Positions 7,210 through 16,237 of a stretch of 26,108 nucleotides of DNA are shown here, piece by piece; the first letter of the stretch is position 1, and every line of letters starts with the position of its first letter. The notes beneath the pieces were generated by a model. It saw nothing but the letters and a program-made list of their open reading frames with translations. It had not been told where the DNA came from and made no database searches. Source of the stretch: a virus; IMG/VR virus record IMGVR_UViG_3300047384_000194, positions 1 through 26,108 of that record; one strand, written 5' to 3'. A program made the position numbers and the translations under genes.

Positions 7210-7683
7210 ATGTATATTAAAGAACACGAAGGATTTAGCGGGGAAACGGTTTACTCAATCGAACAAAACATTAATGGTAAAATGCACAAATTCCATACAA
7301 GCGAATATGGCTTTAAATGGGATGTAGAATATGACTATAGAGTCGTTACGAAATGTGTAGCTGGTTGGATGACTATTACTGAAGGTAAATCCACTCTTGC
7401 AGCCCTAGTTAATAGGTATAAGAAGAATGCCTTACAGACGATCGAACTTAAGTCTACTCACCCTGGGTCAGACACTTATTTAACTGCCTTGGCACTTAAA
7501 GCCAATAAGTTCGCCACCGTGGCAAACTGTATCTTGGAGAACATAACTATAGGTACCATCCATAGTAGCTTCCCAAAGATGGCTGATCATGGTCACTGGA
7601 AAAACATTGGTAGTAAGACCTGGGCCGATAACGCTTACAAATTAGAAGACTCTTTTAAAAATATAACTTTAGTAGAAGCATAA
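7210..7683 (+). CDS. Plus-strand orphan protein, unknown
   Basis: A 157-residue soluble protein I do not recognise. It starts MYIKEHEGFSGETVYSIEQN and has alternating beta-like and helical stretches, with a Gly/Trp/His-rich part near residues 125-140 (KMADHGHWKNIGSKTWADNA). No signal peptide or transmembrane segment is seen. Together with the following gene it is the only plus-strand coding in the window. Base composition looks slightly less AT-rich than its neighbours. The stop TAA overlaps the next ATG (TAATG), so the two are probably co-translated. A separate, host-like promoter suggests early expression, for example in host takeover or defence evasion, but that is inference. Confidence 0.7.
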   Translation: MYIKEHEGFSGETVYSIEQNINGKMHKFHTSEYGFKWDVEYDYRVVTKCVAGWMTITEGKSTLAALVNRYKKNALQTIELKSTHPGSDTYLTALALKANKFATVANCILENITIGTIHSSFPKMADHGHWKNIGSKTWADNAYKLEDSFKNITLVEA

Positions 7684-8093
7684 TGGAACAATTTAACTAT
7701 AAAGAAATCAAATGTAACGGTGTTGGTGGCTCGGGCTACCAAGCCGTTCTTAAACACAAAGATCAAATCCAATCTATTTGTCAAGAGGTTCGAGACTTAC
7801 TCGGCGATAAACTCTGGGATAAAATGATTAAGCAGGCATCTGAAGTAGATACTTACACTGAATATCATTCGGGTCGTAGATACAACAGCGTAGAAGATAA
7901 TGCTTATAGATTGGTTACTGGGATTGCAAGACAAGTATCTTCTTACCTTAACGATGATTTGCTAATTGAGATGCACGTAGGAGCCATTCTAGACAACCTA
8001 ACTATTGACGAAAAGGTTTATATGGTTCTCGATGCTCTTCGCGACTGTGCGTCTGCAGACCATTGGTATACTTTCGAAAAGGACTGGGGTTAA
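7683..8093 (+). CDS. Plus-strand orphan protein 2, unknown, mostly helical
   Basis: A 136-residue protein that looks mainly alpha-helical with balanced charge (for example QSICQEVRDLLGDKLWDKMI). I do not recognise a family. It starts on the overlapping TAATG of the preceding gene and ends tail-to-tail with the minus-strand 602-residue gene, the two stop codons overlapping by four bases, which leaves no room for a terminator between the convergent genes. The co-directional pair may form a small two-protein module; no function can be assigned from sequence. Confidence 0.7.
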   Translation: MEQFNYKEIKCNGVGGSGYQAVLKHKDQIQSICQEVRDLLGDKLWDKMIKQASEVDTYTEYHSGRRYNSVEDNAYRLVTGIARQVSSYLNDDLLIEMHVGAILDNLTIDEKVYMVLDALRDCASADHWYTFEKDWG

Positions 8094-9898
8094 AATACAA
8101 TCGGTACAAAACCTACCATTGGAACTGGTCCGGCAGGAGTTGGAATACCACCAAGATAAAGCAACTTAAATTCTAGTAGATGCAGGGCATAAGCTCCTGC
8201 AACTGCTGTACTTACTGCCATCGCGGGTGGTTGTGTTGCCGGTAACATATTAAAAGACTTACCTGTATTCCAGGCTCTTCTTAAATTATTAGCTAGGCGA
8301 TTTGCACTTCCATAATAAATTGGAACATAAATACCTGTTAAAGGTGGAGCAATTAACGCTGGAGGAGCAGAAGGAGTTGGCTTAAATGGTTTAACAACAC
8401 AAGCATACCAATATGCAATTGTTACTCTAGCCATCATCATATATGGATCTCCAGAATAAGTCTTACCTCCAGGTGTTGAACCACTAGGCTCCCATGGATG
8501 TGCTACTTCTGTTAAATCTTCTTCACATTCTTCAGCTTTCTTTTTAGCACATTTAGCTCTATGATATTCAAATTTAAAAAGAGTACCTTCTGGTTTTGGA
8601 TTAATTTGAAAGAATGCTTTTTGTGCATCTGCCTTTTTAGAAGCAGCCATTAATTTAGACTTTGGTACCTTTCTCCACTTCTTTTCCCATTCATTCTTTT
8701 CATATTTACTCTTTACCCAGTTTTTTGATTTAATAAACTTAGGTGCATTATTAACTACACCGCTTGCATTTGCAGTAAAATTACCACTTCTTACCCCAGG
8801 GTACCAACTAAAAGTAGCCACTACATTTGAGGTTAAAATCTTTGGTCTTTGGCTAGGGTTTTCCGGCGGGTAGTGTTCAAAATCATAAGCCACTTGAATT
8901 TTATATTCATTCAATGGGCAATCTAATTCATAGGGTAGAGTAATCGGCCCTGTTGGATCCTTTTTAATTCTATTTCTTAATAATGTAGTATTAAAGAATG
9001 TCCATGTATTCTCCTCTTGTTCAGGATGTACTTCATGAATAGCTTCAATACAAAGAGTACTAACATTATCTACTAATTCTTTCCAATCATAACCAGCATC
9101 TTCAATATCATTTCTAGCAGTAGTATTAACATTAGGATAAGGCATGCCAGACCAACCACCGCCAAATCCACTTGAATTGCTATAGTTCTCTGAGCCAAGA
9201 CATGCTAACCAAATATAGAATTCCCATTTAGTATTCTTATTTGTAATCCTTTCAAATTGCTGTAATAGTCTAGATGCAAATATCTTTTCTAATTCATCTT
9301 GAGTCTCATTACCATCAATACATGGAAATTGAAAAAATCTAAATTTATATAAGTCATATTCCTCTTTAGCAGCATCAACGAATTTATTAAAAGCTTTATC
9401 ATTTTCTTTTTCTAATTCTGCTAATTCTTCAGCACTTGGTGGTTCTACTTCTGGGCAAAAATCAGCATAGGCAGGATGTGACTCTTTCCCCATCTCAATT
9501 AGATTACCGTCTTCATCATATTGGTCTTGTAGAGGTATATCACCCTCTCTTAATAATCGTTCGAATGCAATACCATATCCCTGTTTTAATAACATCTCAG
9601 CAGCACCATTATTAATATGGAATTCTGCAACATGGGTTTGTGCATTATTTTTTACAGCTTCAATATAATGTTCTGCAACCTGAACTCCAAAATCATATCT
9701 ACCAGATAATGGATTTGGATTAATCGCATTTACATAATCAGCTTTATTAGATTTTAAACTATTATTAAGTGGATTACCTACCTCGGATTTGAACTCAGGA
9801 AGATCGTAAGAAACTACAGCTCCACCTGGTTTAGTAAACTGCTGACTTGTAATAGTGTTAGCCAAGTCAGGAATAAATTTAGGCCACATTGCAGGCAT
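8090..9898 (-). CDS. Large virion protein of the spike/hub region, unknown
   Basis: A 602-residue protein encoded three bases after the gp5-like spike gene. It begins MPAMWPKFIPDLANTITSQQ without a signal peptide. The middle is helical and charged (about residues 145-215 and 370-450), with several Trp/Tyr/Gly stretches such as SSGFGGGWSGMPYPN. The last 90 residues are rich in Pro, Ala, Gly and hydrophobic residues (APPALIAPPLTGIYVPIYYG, ending PVPMVGFVPIVF), possibly a membrane-interacting or oligomerising end. No enzyme motif is visible. Position next to the spike suggests a hub, tip or central-channel component delivered or exposed at infection; that is context-based inference. It is convergent with the plus-strand pair. 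Confidence 0.6.
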   Translation of the reverse strand: MPAMWPKFIPDLANTITSQQFTKPGGAVVSYDLPEFKSEVGNPLNNSLKSNKADYVNAINPNPLSGRYDFGVQVAEHYIEAVKNNAQTHVAEFHINNGAAEMLLKQGYGIAFERLLREGDIPLQDQYDEDGNLIEMGKESHPAYADFCPEVEPPSAEELAELEKENDKAFNKFVDAAKEEYDLYKFRFFQFPCIDGNETQDELEKIFASRLLQQFERITNKNTKWEFYIWLACLGSENYSNSSGFGGGWSGMPYPNVNTTARNDIEDAGYDWKELVDNVSTLCIEAIHEVHPEQEENTWTFFNTTLLRNRIKKDPTGPITLPYELDCPLNEYKIQVAYDFEHYPPENPSQRPKILTSNVVATFSWYPGVRSGNFTANASGVVNNAPKFIKSKNWVKSKYEKNEWEKKWRKVPKSKLMAASKKADAQKAFFQINPKPEGTLFKFEYHRAKCAKKKAEECEEDLTEVAHPWEPSGSTPGGKTYSGDPYMMMARVTIAYWYACVVKPFKPTPSAPPALIAPPLTGIYVPIYYGSANRLANNLRRAWNTGKSFNMLPATQPPAMAVSTAVAGAYALHLLEFKLLYLGGIPTPAGPVPMVGFVPIVF

Positions 9899-9901
9899 AG
9901 C

Positions 9902-10618
9902 TTACTTGTTCTTTTGTTGATAGTTAATATGTGTCGAACCTAATTTTGCAACTGTTGCCGGAGTAGGAGGCATCGGAGGACCAGATGGCCCAACACCAGT
10001 TGGATGAATATGTGCATTGTAATCATCTAATAGAGCCTGTAACCAATCTTGTAGAGATTGACCTCTTACTGCAGGTTCTGTTTCATCTGCTCCAGACTCA
10101 CCTGTATTAGATACAAATATATCTCCACAATCTAAAAAGACTTTAGCATCTGTAGAAATCTTAATAAAACCCTCTTCATCAATTTGAAGCATAGGTCTTT
10201 CTTTTGCGCCCTCACCTCTAGTAATGACCAAGCCATCTTCTGGTGAGTGGTAAATTCTTAAGTTACGTTCTGCATCGTAAACCAGGGATATAACATCTTG
10301 TGGTGCGTCAGATGACTCTAGGATGTCTCCCTTTAAGTCATCATTCTGATCTACTTGAAACCAGTATTCTGGGTGGTAGATATTACCATTATCAAATCTA
10401 ACTGCAACAATATCACCAACTCTAGGTACAGCATGCGCACCTACCTGATCTCTATTCATAGGAGTTGCCCATGGAATCTGGTCGTCTGGTAATTTATCAA
10501 ATTTACCGAATACTTTTACTCTAACCCTACCTTGAAGAAGTGGGTCTTCATTAATAACCACTTCACCTAACCAATGAGTCTCTCGTAAATTATCTCTGTA
10601 AAGTTCATTATTATTCAT
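9902..10618 (-). CDS. Baseplate spike protein, gp5 / V-like OB-fold, no lysozyme domain
   Basis: A 238-residue protein with an OB-fold domain at about residues 16-88: WLGEVVINEDPLLQGRVRVK, then IPWATPMNRD, PRVGDIVAVRFDNG and HPEYWF, the pattern of the gp5 N-terminal and gpV OB-folds that sit under the hub. The middle forms short beta strands (VFLDCGDIFVSN), and HIHPTGVGPSGPPMPPTP at about 203-220 is typical where spike trimers are built. T4 gp5 also carries a lysozyme; here none is present, so peptidoglycan digestion must come from another protein or is not needed. The start overlaps the upstream gene by eight bases. It lies three bases upstream of the 602-residue protein. Confidence 0.85.
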   Translation of the reverse strand: MNNNELYRDNLRETHWLGEVVINEDPLLQGRVRVKVFGKFDKLPDDQIPWATPMNRDQVGAHAVPRVGDIVAVRFDNGNIYHPEYWFQVDQNDDLKGDILESSDAPQDVISLVYDAERNLRIYHSPEDGLVITRGEGAKERPMLQIDEEGFIKISTDAKVFLDCGDIFVSNTGESGADETEPAVRGQSLQDWLQALLDDYNAHIHPTGVGPSGPPMPPTPATVAKLGSTHINYQQKNK

Positions 10619-12032
10619 GTACGTTTTCGTTTATTGGTCCATCAGTATCTGGTGGTGTATCACCGTGAATATTATCTGGGCCTAATGAAGCTTCTGGTTG
10701 AAGTAGTCCATCATTAAGCTCATCATAAATTTTACCTAATTTTATATTATCTGGAGTAGAATCAGATCCAGCTAACCCTACATTACCTAAACCACCAATA
10801 CCAGGACCTCCATTACCATCGTTATTTTTACCTATTAGATTTCCTACTAGGTTGCCGACTGCATTTAAACTACCTGTTTTTAAAGCGGTTGATATATCAT
10901 TTATTGTACCACCTAATCCGTGAACATTACCTAAAAGTAGAGACCCTGTTAAATCGTCAGTTGCTTTATCTAAAAGGTTTTTAACAATACCAGGTTGATC
11001 TGGGTTAGCGAACGAATTAGCAATACTATTTGCTTGAGCAGTAGCTGCGTCTTTTGCGTTTTGTAATACAGATTCAACTTTGCCAATTGTTCTACCTCTA
11101 ATAGCATCTAAATATTTCTGACCAGTGGATTGACCAGCACCATTATCTACTCTACCGACTTTTTGAGCCTCTTCTATTCTTTTATTAATAGGTTTATCTG
11201 AATCTTCTTTTTCGTTAAACAAGTTCGAACCTAATTTTTGATCTATTTGTCTACATGTACCCCAATTAATTTTAATACTTGGTCTTACAGCTTCTGGGTT
11301 TTTAGTTAATTCACCAAAAAACGACGCTAAAGAATCTTTATCAAATTCACAATGAGTAAATCTTAATCTAACAAAAGGAGTTACATCAGCTGACGTAAAG
11401 TCTTTATTAACATAATTTTCATGTAAATCAGTTATTGTACCACCAGCAGAATTACTTGAATTACCAAAAATAGAATCTTCATTATCAGTACTACCTAAGT
11501 TTCTAGAATTAGTATCTTTTTGAAATACTCTAATCTCAGATACAATTATATCCATCGAAAATTCTCTTAAGTTTCTAGGTACCACCTCTACATATCTTTC
11601 AAAATCAAAACAGGCTCTTTTATATAAGTCCATTAAACCAATTGCTGTAAACTCCATGTTCTCTTCTAGACATGTAATTTCTAGTTCTGGTTTTTCAGCA
11701 CCTCTCCATGGCTCTGTCATATCACCATAAGTCATAGCAGCATCTAAGCCTTTTAAACCCTGCCAAAACCAAGGCATTTCTTGATTAACCTTTCTTAATA
11801 CTCTATTAAAGTTCTTTAAATTAGCAGCAAGTTTATTTCCAACATCATCTCTAATTACATCTTGTAGATAACGCTCTGCCGTACCATCAAGTAGGGGCGA
11901 GTGCCCAACATCAGGATGGTCGTCAAAATGGAATAATATAAGAAAACTCAAAAACGTAGGATCTTCGTCAATCAAACGTATTCGAGAGCCCTTTTTAAAC
12001 TCATTCCTTGTTCTAAAATCTAAATCTGCCAT
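10611..12032 (-). CDS. Putative tail-tube/baseplate hub-associated protein
   Basis: A 473-residue protein. Residues about 30-190 contain PWFWQGLKGLDAAMTYGDMT, then ELEITCLEENMEFTAIGLMD and a DLYKRACFDFERYVEVVPRN helix followed by an LREFSMDIIVSEIRVF strand, similar in feel to tube-like baseplate proteins that contact the gp27 ring. The C-terminal 170 residues are Gly/Asn/Asp-rich and low in complexity (NNDGNGGPGIGGLGN), probably flexible. The gene sits between hub (gp27-like) and spike (gp5-like) genes and overlaps gp5 by eight bases, so translational coupling is likely. Alternative: a second hub or tape-like adaptor. The virion role is well supported by context, the specific name is not. Confidence 0.6.
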   Translation of the reverse strand: MADLDFRTRNEFKKGSRIRLIDEDPTFLSFLILFHFDDHPDVGHSPLLDGTAERYLQDVIRDDVGNKLAANLKNFNRVLRKVNQEMPWFWQGLKGLDAAMTYGDMTEPWRGAEKPELEITCLEENMEFTAIGLMDLYKRACFDFERYVEVVPRNLREFSMDIIVSEIRVFQKDTNSRNLGSTDNEDSIFGNSSNSAGGTITDLHENYVNKDFTSADVTPFVRLRFTHCEFDKDSLASFFGELTKNPEAVRPSIKINWGTCRQIDQKLGSNLFNEKEDSDKPINKRIEEAQKVGRVDNGAGQSTGQKYLDAIRGRTIGKVESVLQNAKDAATAQANSIANSFANPDQPGIVKNLLDKATDDLTGSLLLGNVHGLGGTINDISTALKTGSLNAVGNLVGNLIGKNNDGNGGPGIGGLGNVGLAGSDSTPDNIKLGKIYDELNDGLLQPEASLGPDNIHGDTPPDTDGPINENVHE

Positions 12033-12052
12033 AGATTATCTATCTTACTTTT

Positions 12053-13561
12053 TTATGCTAGATTTCGAGAACGAGACGGCCACTCTCTCCTAAGTAGAGT
12101 GAAGTAGGTTATCATACCATCCTCTTTATCGTATTTATAGTCAATATTTTCTACCACGTAAAACCCAGATATAAATTTATCCATCATCTGGTCCATTTCA
12201 TTTAGGTCTACTTTAGGTTTTCCAGCTTGCATAGGCCTTTCTGTTAAACCGGCCTCTTCTCTCTTTTGATCTGCCTTTTGTTCAGCTTCGATCTTAACTT
12301 TATCATAGTGGTAAATAATTACAGGTACTTTAGAAAATTTATACAATGATGGATTAAAACCTTCAACTGTAACCTTTAATTTCATTTTCTCTAATTCCAT
12401 TTGGTTTTGAGCTCTATGTAGTTTAGTAAATGCAGCGTTGGCATGTGTATTACCTAATCCATCATCACCAGCATTTTGTCTACCTACATATTTGTACTTA
12501 ACCTGCTCTTTATACCTCTCGTCTTTTCTATTACCCTTTAGAGGTTCATCTAATTCAGATAATTCTTCAGTGGTTAAAGGTTCTATTGTAAACTCTTGGA
12601 ATCTATCTCCAGGTTCAGAATTATTATCATAGATCTGTACGTTTCTAGAGTTACCCGCCTTTAAACTTATTTTAGAAGAATTATTTACTATTTCAAAGTC
12701 TCTAATATAACAACTTAAACCTGTAAGTTCTACATGGTTAGTTAATAATAAAGGTACTTTTACGTTATCTGAATCTGTAGTATCTTCTGCAGTTCTTTTC
12801 TGTGCTTCTGAATTAGCAAACGAAGTTAATACAGACATTACTTCATCTAGCTTAGGATTTTTAGAATTGAATATCTTATTAATATCCACATAGGTTAGAT
12901 AGTAATATTGGTCAATATACCATTTAGCAAACGCGTCATCTGAAATATATGAATCTTCTACAATAGACTTAATAAAATCTAAGAAAGTTTCATAAGCTTG
13001 AATTCTAGACTGCTTATCGTCTGTGCTTTCTACATTTGTAGCCAATCCTAACTCTAAATCTCTAGCAATCTTTTCTAAATGTGCTAATGAAGTATCTGAA
13101 TCTAATACTTGACAGTCTTCTCCAAATAACCTAGGTATTTTAGCAATACCCTCTAATGTTATTTCGCTACCACCTTCTACATCCGGGGCATCCGGTGCTG
13201 AAATTACTTCTATTATATCAAAATCCATGTGAACTGACTTAAAAGTCTCTTGGTGTTTTGAATTTAATAGGATTGTAAAGAAGTCACCATCTCTGGGCAT
13301 TGAATCAACTTTAAAAGCACCTAGATCTGTAAAAGATACTGAACATTTAGGTACATTACCACTTAACTCAATTTCAAAAGACTCTATATTAACTCTTTTT
13401 ACCTGTACACCATTACATAAAATAAAAGGTTCAAATGCACCAATAGCTTTAGTTTGCTTATCTACATTATCACCCTTATCTTCTGCTAGGGCTTCCATCT
13501 TAATCTCGGTAGGCATAAGAGCCGGCTCAACTACCGCTAATATATGATTATCTAATTCCAT
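12053..13561 (-). CDS. Baseplate hub protein, gp27 / D-like
   Basis: A 502-residue protein whose ends match the hub family that forms the trimeric ring above the spike. The N-terminal third has KRVNIESFEIELSGNVPKCS and VSFTD followed by RDGDFFTILL, the two tube-like beta domains. The end (about residues 468-498) has SGFYVVENIDYKYDKEDGMI, then TYFTLLRREWP, a strong hallmark of gpD/gp27-type hubs in large phages. A helical insertion of roughly 90 residues (from about 165) and a charged linker (about 320-370) make it longer than T4 gp27 (391). It precedes the tube-like and gp5-like genes, the normal order. The start is preceded by AT-rich sequence without Shine-Dalgarno. Confidence 0.8.
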   Translation of the reverse strand: MELDNHILAVVEPALMPTEIKMEALAEDKGDNVDKQTKAIGAFEPFILCNGVQVKRVNIESFEIELSGNVPKCSVSFTDLGAFKVDSMPRDGDFFTILLNSKHQETFKSVHMDFDIIEVISAPDAPDVEGGSEITLEGIAKIPRLFGEDCQVLDSDTSLAHLEKIARDLELGLATNVESTDDKQSRIQAYETFLDFIKSIVEDSYISDDAFAKWYIDQYYYLTYVDINKIFNSKNPKLDEVMSVLTSFANSEAQKRTAEDTTDSDNVKVPLLLTNHVELTGLSCYIRDFEIVNNSSKISLKAGNSRNVQIYDNNSEPGDRFQEFTIEPLTTEELSELDEPLKGNRKDERYKEQVKYKYVGRQNAGDDGLGNTHANAAFTKLHRAQNQMELEKMKLKVTVEGFNPSLYKFSKVPVIIYHYDKVKIEAEQKADQKREEAGLTERPMQAGKPKVDLNEMDQMMDKFISGFYVVENIDYKYDKEDGMITYFTLLRREWPSRSRNLA

Positions 13562-13570
13562 CTTTTAATA

Positions 13571-14368
13571 TTAGTTACAAGGAGCACCATCATTAGAAAC
13601 TCCATCTGCATTACCAGTACCCTGAGGGCCATCACCAGTATTTTGATTACTAGAATTTTCTGTAGCTGTTAGACCTCGGCCACCGCCTGAACCAGACGTA
13701 AGTTTACCTTTACCAACTCCTTTATCTAATAATTTATCAAGTTGATTTTCAGTTAAACCTCTACCGCCGCCAAAACCTGATCCTCCACCGGATTCTACAT
13801 CAGTTGGTGTAAATGTAGCGGCCAAATCAGGAGCCACATCTTCTAATATATTTTTCACTACAGGGTCATTAAGTTCTCCTCTTTGAGCCTGCGCACCAAA
13901 CGTTACTAAACCTTTATCAAACTTATAGTTTTTCTTACCAATAGGTATTACGTTAGGTGGAAGTAAAACTTCTTTATTGTATTTCTTTTTTAATGCCTCT
14001 ATTCTTCTATCATCTTTTTTAGAGAATCGCTTACCCTGTAAAAACTGATTTTTAATAGCATTATCTTCGCCTCCTTCTGGTCTATCTAATTTATGAAATG
14101 CAATTCCAGATGAAGGTATTTCTAATACATCTCCAGCCTGTAATGAGAACGGATCGGAAATGCCGTTATATTTTAAAATAATATCAGTCTTAGTCTGATC
14201 TCCATAATATTCTAATGCGATCAAATCAGGTCTAGTTGCTTCATCATCTTTAACAATATGCTCGCGCACTCCAGTCTGTTCAGCTTTGTTTGTAAATAAC
14301 ATTGTAGGCTGAGTCATTATTAATTTGACTGTATCTTTAGTCTTATTTAAAAGTGTTCTAAAATCCAT
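13571..14368 (-). CDS. LysM-like baseplate protein (gp53-like)
   Basis: A 265-residue protein. Residues about 44-86 (ATRPDLIALEYYGDQTKTDI, then ILKYNGISDPFSLQAGDVLE) show the LysM-like pattern used by gp53 and by the small LysM proteins of contractile machines: a start segment, YGD, a hydrophobic helix, NGI, then AGDVLEIP. In these machines the domain glues wedge or hub pieces together rather than binding peptidoglycan. The C-terminal 75 residues are Gly/Ser/Asn-rich with two near-identical GGGRGLT motifs (about 199-205 and 228-234), likely flexible. It is nine bases before the hub gene. A true peptidoglycan-binding role cannot be excluded. Confidence 0.7.
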   Translation of the reverse strand: MDFRTLLNKTKDTVKLIMTQPTMLFTNKAEQTGVREHIVKDDEATRPDLIALEYYGDQTKTDIILKYNGISDPFSLQAGDVLEIPSSGIAFHKLDRPEGGEDNAIKNQFLQGKRFSKKDDRRIEALKKKYNKEVLLPPNVIPIGKKNYKFDKGLVTFGAQAQRGELNDPVVKNILEDVAPDLAATFTPTDVESGGGSGFGGGRGLTENQLDKLLDKGVGKGKLTSGSGGGRGLTATENSSNQNTGDGPQGTGNADGVSNDGAPCN

Positions 14369-14371
14369 CTA

Positions 14372-16183
14372 TTAACCTGCAGCGAAGTCTGAATTTCTAA
14401 GCGTTCTATCGCCAGTCATTCTTCTTCTATCTTTATTTCCAAATTGTGATACATCCATTACATCGTCTAGAGATTTACCTTCAACTTCTGGTTGTAAGTA
14501 CATTCTACCTCTACCTGCATTAAACATAGACTCAATTTCTGATTTATCTCTAGGTCTACCAGGTTTTAGAGTTACTATCATCTTTAACTTAGATGGAAAA
14601 CCTTCAAAACCTAAAGGACCTTCAAATTCAAATTTAGCATTTTGTAATGCTAGGTTACCACAAACCAGCATAGGATTCATAGGATTACCTACCGTTAAGT
14701 GCCATTGACCTGTTGGATCGCCTGTTAAAAAGGCTTTTACAATATCACCACCAGATGGAGAACCTAAGTGCTTCATTAACGCACCACCAACTAGGTTATC
14801 CATAATCTTTGAATCACCAATTGCATTGACATCACCCGATAATAAACCTTTTACACCTTTCCCTAAGTCTTTAAATCCAGATCCTAATGAAGATTTTACT
14901 TGTGTCATAACAGAACTCAAATAACCAGCATAATCACCAGACTTTAATTTGTTAAAGTCTCCAAATGGTTTACCAGTAGAACCACTACCTGAATATCTAG
15001 TAGCACCACCCCAGAATGGAGCATTGTTATATGTAATCGCTAGTAGATTCGACAGTACGTCCATAAATACTACCTTTGGCGATGTATTATCAAAACCTCT
15101 TAAGTCATAGTAGAAATTAAGAGTAAATTCTTTATCAAAAGTTAAACCTTTATTATCTCTTGCTAATACAGATTTAATTGCATTGTAAGGTCCATATACG
15201 TGGTTAGGATATGTGTCTGATAATGGATCGAAACCATGACCCTTAGTACTAATCATATCTGATTGTGCAGCGGAATAACCGTTAACACCAGCCTCAACTC
15301 CTTTTGCGAAAGGAGATGCTTCAATCATTGCACCTAAAGTACCTCTTCTCTTTTCAGTACCTGCACTTTGAGCTACTTGAACATCAGAATCGACAGGTGT
15401 CCAACCAAATCCAGTTCCGAATGATAAAACATCTTTCATCTCATTACCTAATTTAGGGGACATCCATGTAATTGCACGTGCTAAATCCGGTTCTGATTTA
15501 TCAAACTCTTTTCCGGCCTCATCATAAGTTACAGCATTTCTAATATCATCTCCTACTGGAAATGCAAATCTTCTTAAAGTAACTAAAAACTCATTCGAGA
15601 TTTGACCATAATGTTCAGCCTGAATAAAGTCTCTATAACTATAAGAAAAACCTAAACCACCATTATTTCCAGCATACTCTACAATACGTTTAGCAGTTGG
15701 GTTTAAAATATTATCTTTATCTGAGTGTAGTACTGTTTTATTATAGTCTCCGTATTTTGGGTTTGAATATGTAGTACCACCTGCATAGTTTCTATAATTT
15801 AATAATGTCCATGCATTAGATTTAGATCTTATAGATTTAACACCTTCGATAGTTTTTTCCGGGTCTTTAATCTCATAAGCCCTACTACCTAAAGCACTAT
15901 TACCATATATTGAGTTTTGTTCACCAGAACTTGCACCAGTATTTGTAGTATTACCGGGTGAAGTTACTTCTTGTGACTCAGTTGGAGTTGAACCTAATGC
16001 CGAATTTTCAGAATTAGCTTGTGCGCCTGCATCAGTATTAGCCTCTGGCATTGGATTGCCATTTGAATCTAATGGCGTATCACTAGTTACAACATCTCCA
16101 GTCTCAGTATTTTGATATTGAAATGCTGAAGACATTCCTCCACCTCCTGTTAAAAAGCTAGTATCTATTAATTCACCGCCCAT
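14372..16183 (-). CDS. Probable baseplate tail-tube junction protein (gp48/gp54-like role)
   Basis: A 603-residue protein. The first 100 residues are Gly/Ser/Asn/Thr-rich and low in complexity. The core has a beta-rich part with RDFIQAEHYGQISNEFLVTL and RRFAFPVGDD, a FTLNFYYDLRGFDNTSPKVV and FMDVLSNLLAITYNN segment, and a strong late signature: TGQWHLTVGNPMNPMLVCGN, then LGFEGFPSKLKMIVTLKPGR, PRDKSEIESMFN and RMYL. I know this tail-end pattern from tube-cap or junction proteins of large myoviruses, where it contacts the tube and hub. It is the first gene of the baseplate cluster and has its own promoter-like element. The specific homology is from memory; structure prediction would settle it. 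Confidence 0.6.
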   Translation of the reverse strand: MGGELIDTSFLTGGGGMSSAFQYQNTETGDVVTSDTPLDSNGNPMPEANTDAGAQANSENSALGSTPTESQEVTSPGNTTNTGASSGEQNSIYGNSALGSRAYEIKDPEKTIEGVKSIRSKSNAWTLLNYRNYAGGTTYSNPKYGDYNKTVLHSDKDNILNPTAKRIVEYAGNNGGLGFSYSYRDFIQAEHYGQISNEFLVTLRRFAFPVGDDIRNAVTYDEAGKEFDKSEPDLARAITWMSPKLGNEMKDVLSFGTGFGWTPVDSDVQVAQSAGTEKRRGTLGAMIEASPFAKGVEAGVNGYSAAQSDMISTKGHGFDPLSDTYPNHVYGPYNAIKSVLARDNKGLTFDKEFTLNFYYDLRGFDNTSPKVVFMDVLSNLLAITYNNAPFWGGATRYSGSGSTGKPFGDFNKLKSGDYAGYLSSVMTQVKSSLGSGFKDLGKGVKGLLSGDVNAIGDSKIMDNLVGGALMKHLGSPSGGDIVKAFLTGDPTGQWHLTVGNPMNPMLVCGNLALQNAKFEFEGPLGFEGFPSKLKMIVTLKPGRPRDKSEIESMFNAGRGRMYLQPEVEGKSLDDVMDVSQFGNKDRRRMTGDRTLRNSDFAAG

Positions 16184-16199
16184 ATAAATATGATTTCTT

Positions 16200-16215
16200 T
16201 TTTATTATATATCTG
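16200..16215 (-). promoter_or_regulatory. Putative phage promoter at the head of the baseplate cluster
   Basis: On the minus strand the sequence is CAGATATATAATAAAA, a full GATATATAAT element ending about 20 bases upstream of the ATG at 16183. The five baseplate genes that follow are spaced by at most about 20 bases, so this may be the main promoter of that operon. Confidence 0.55.
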
Positions 16216-16237
16216 ACTATGTATCAGGATATTATAT

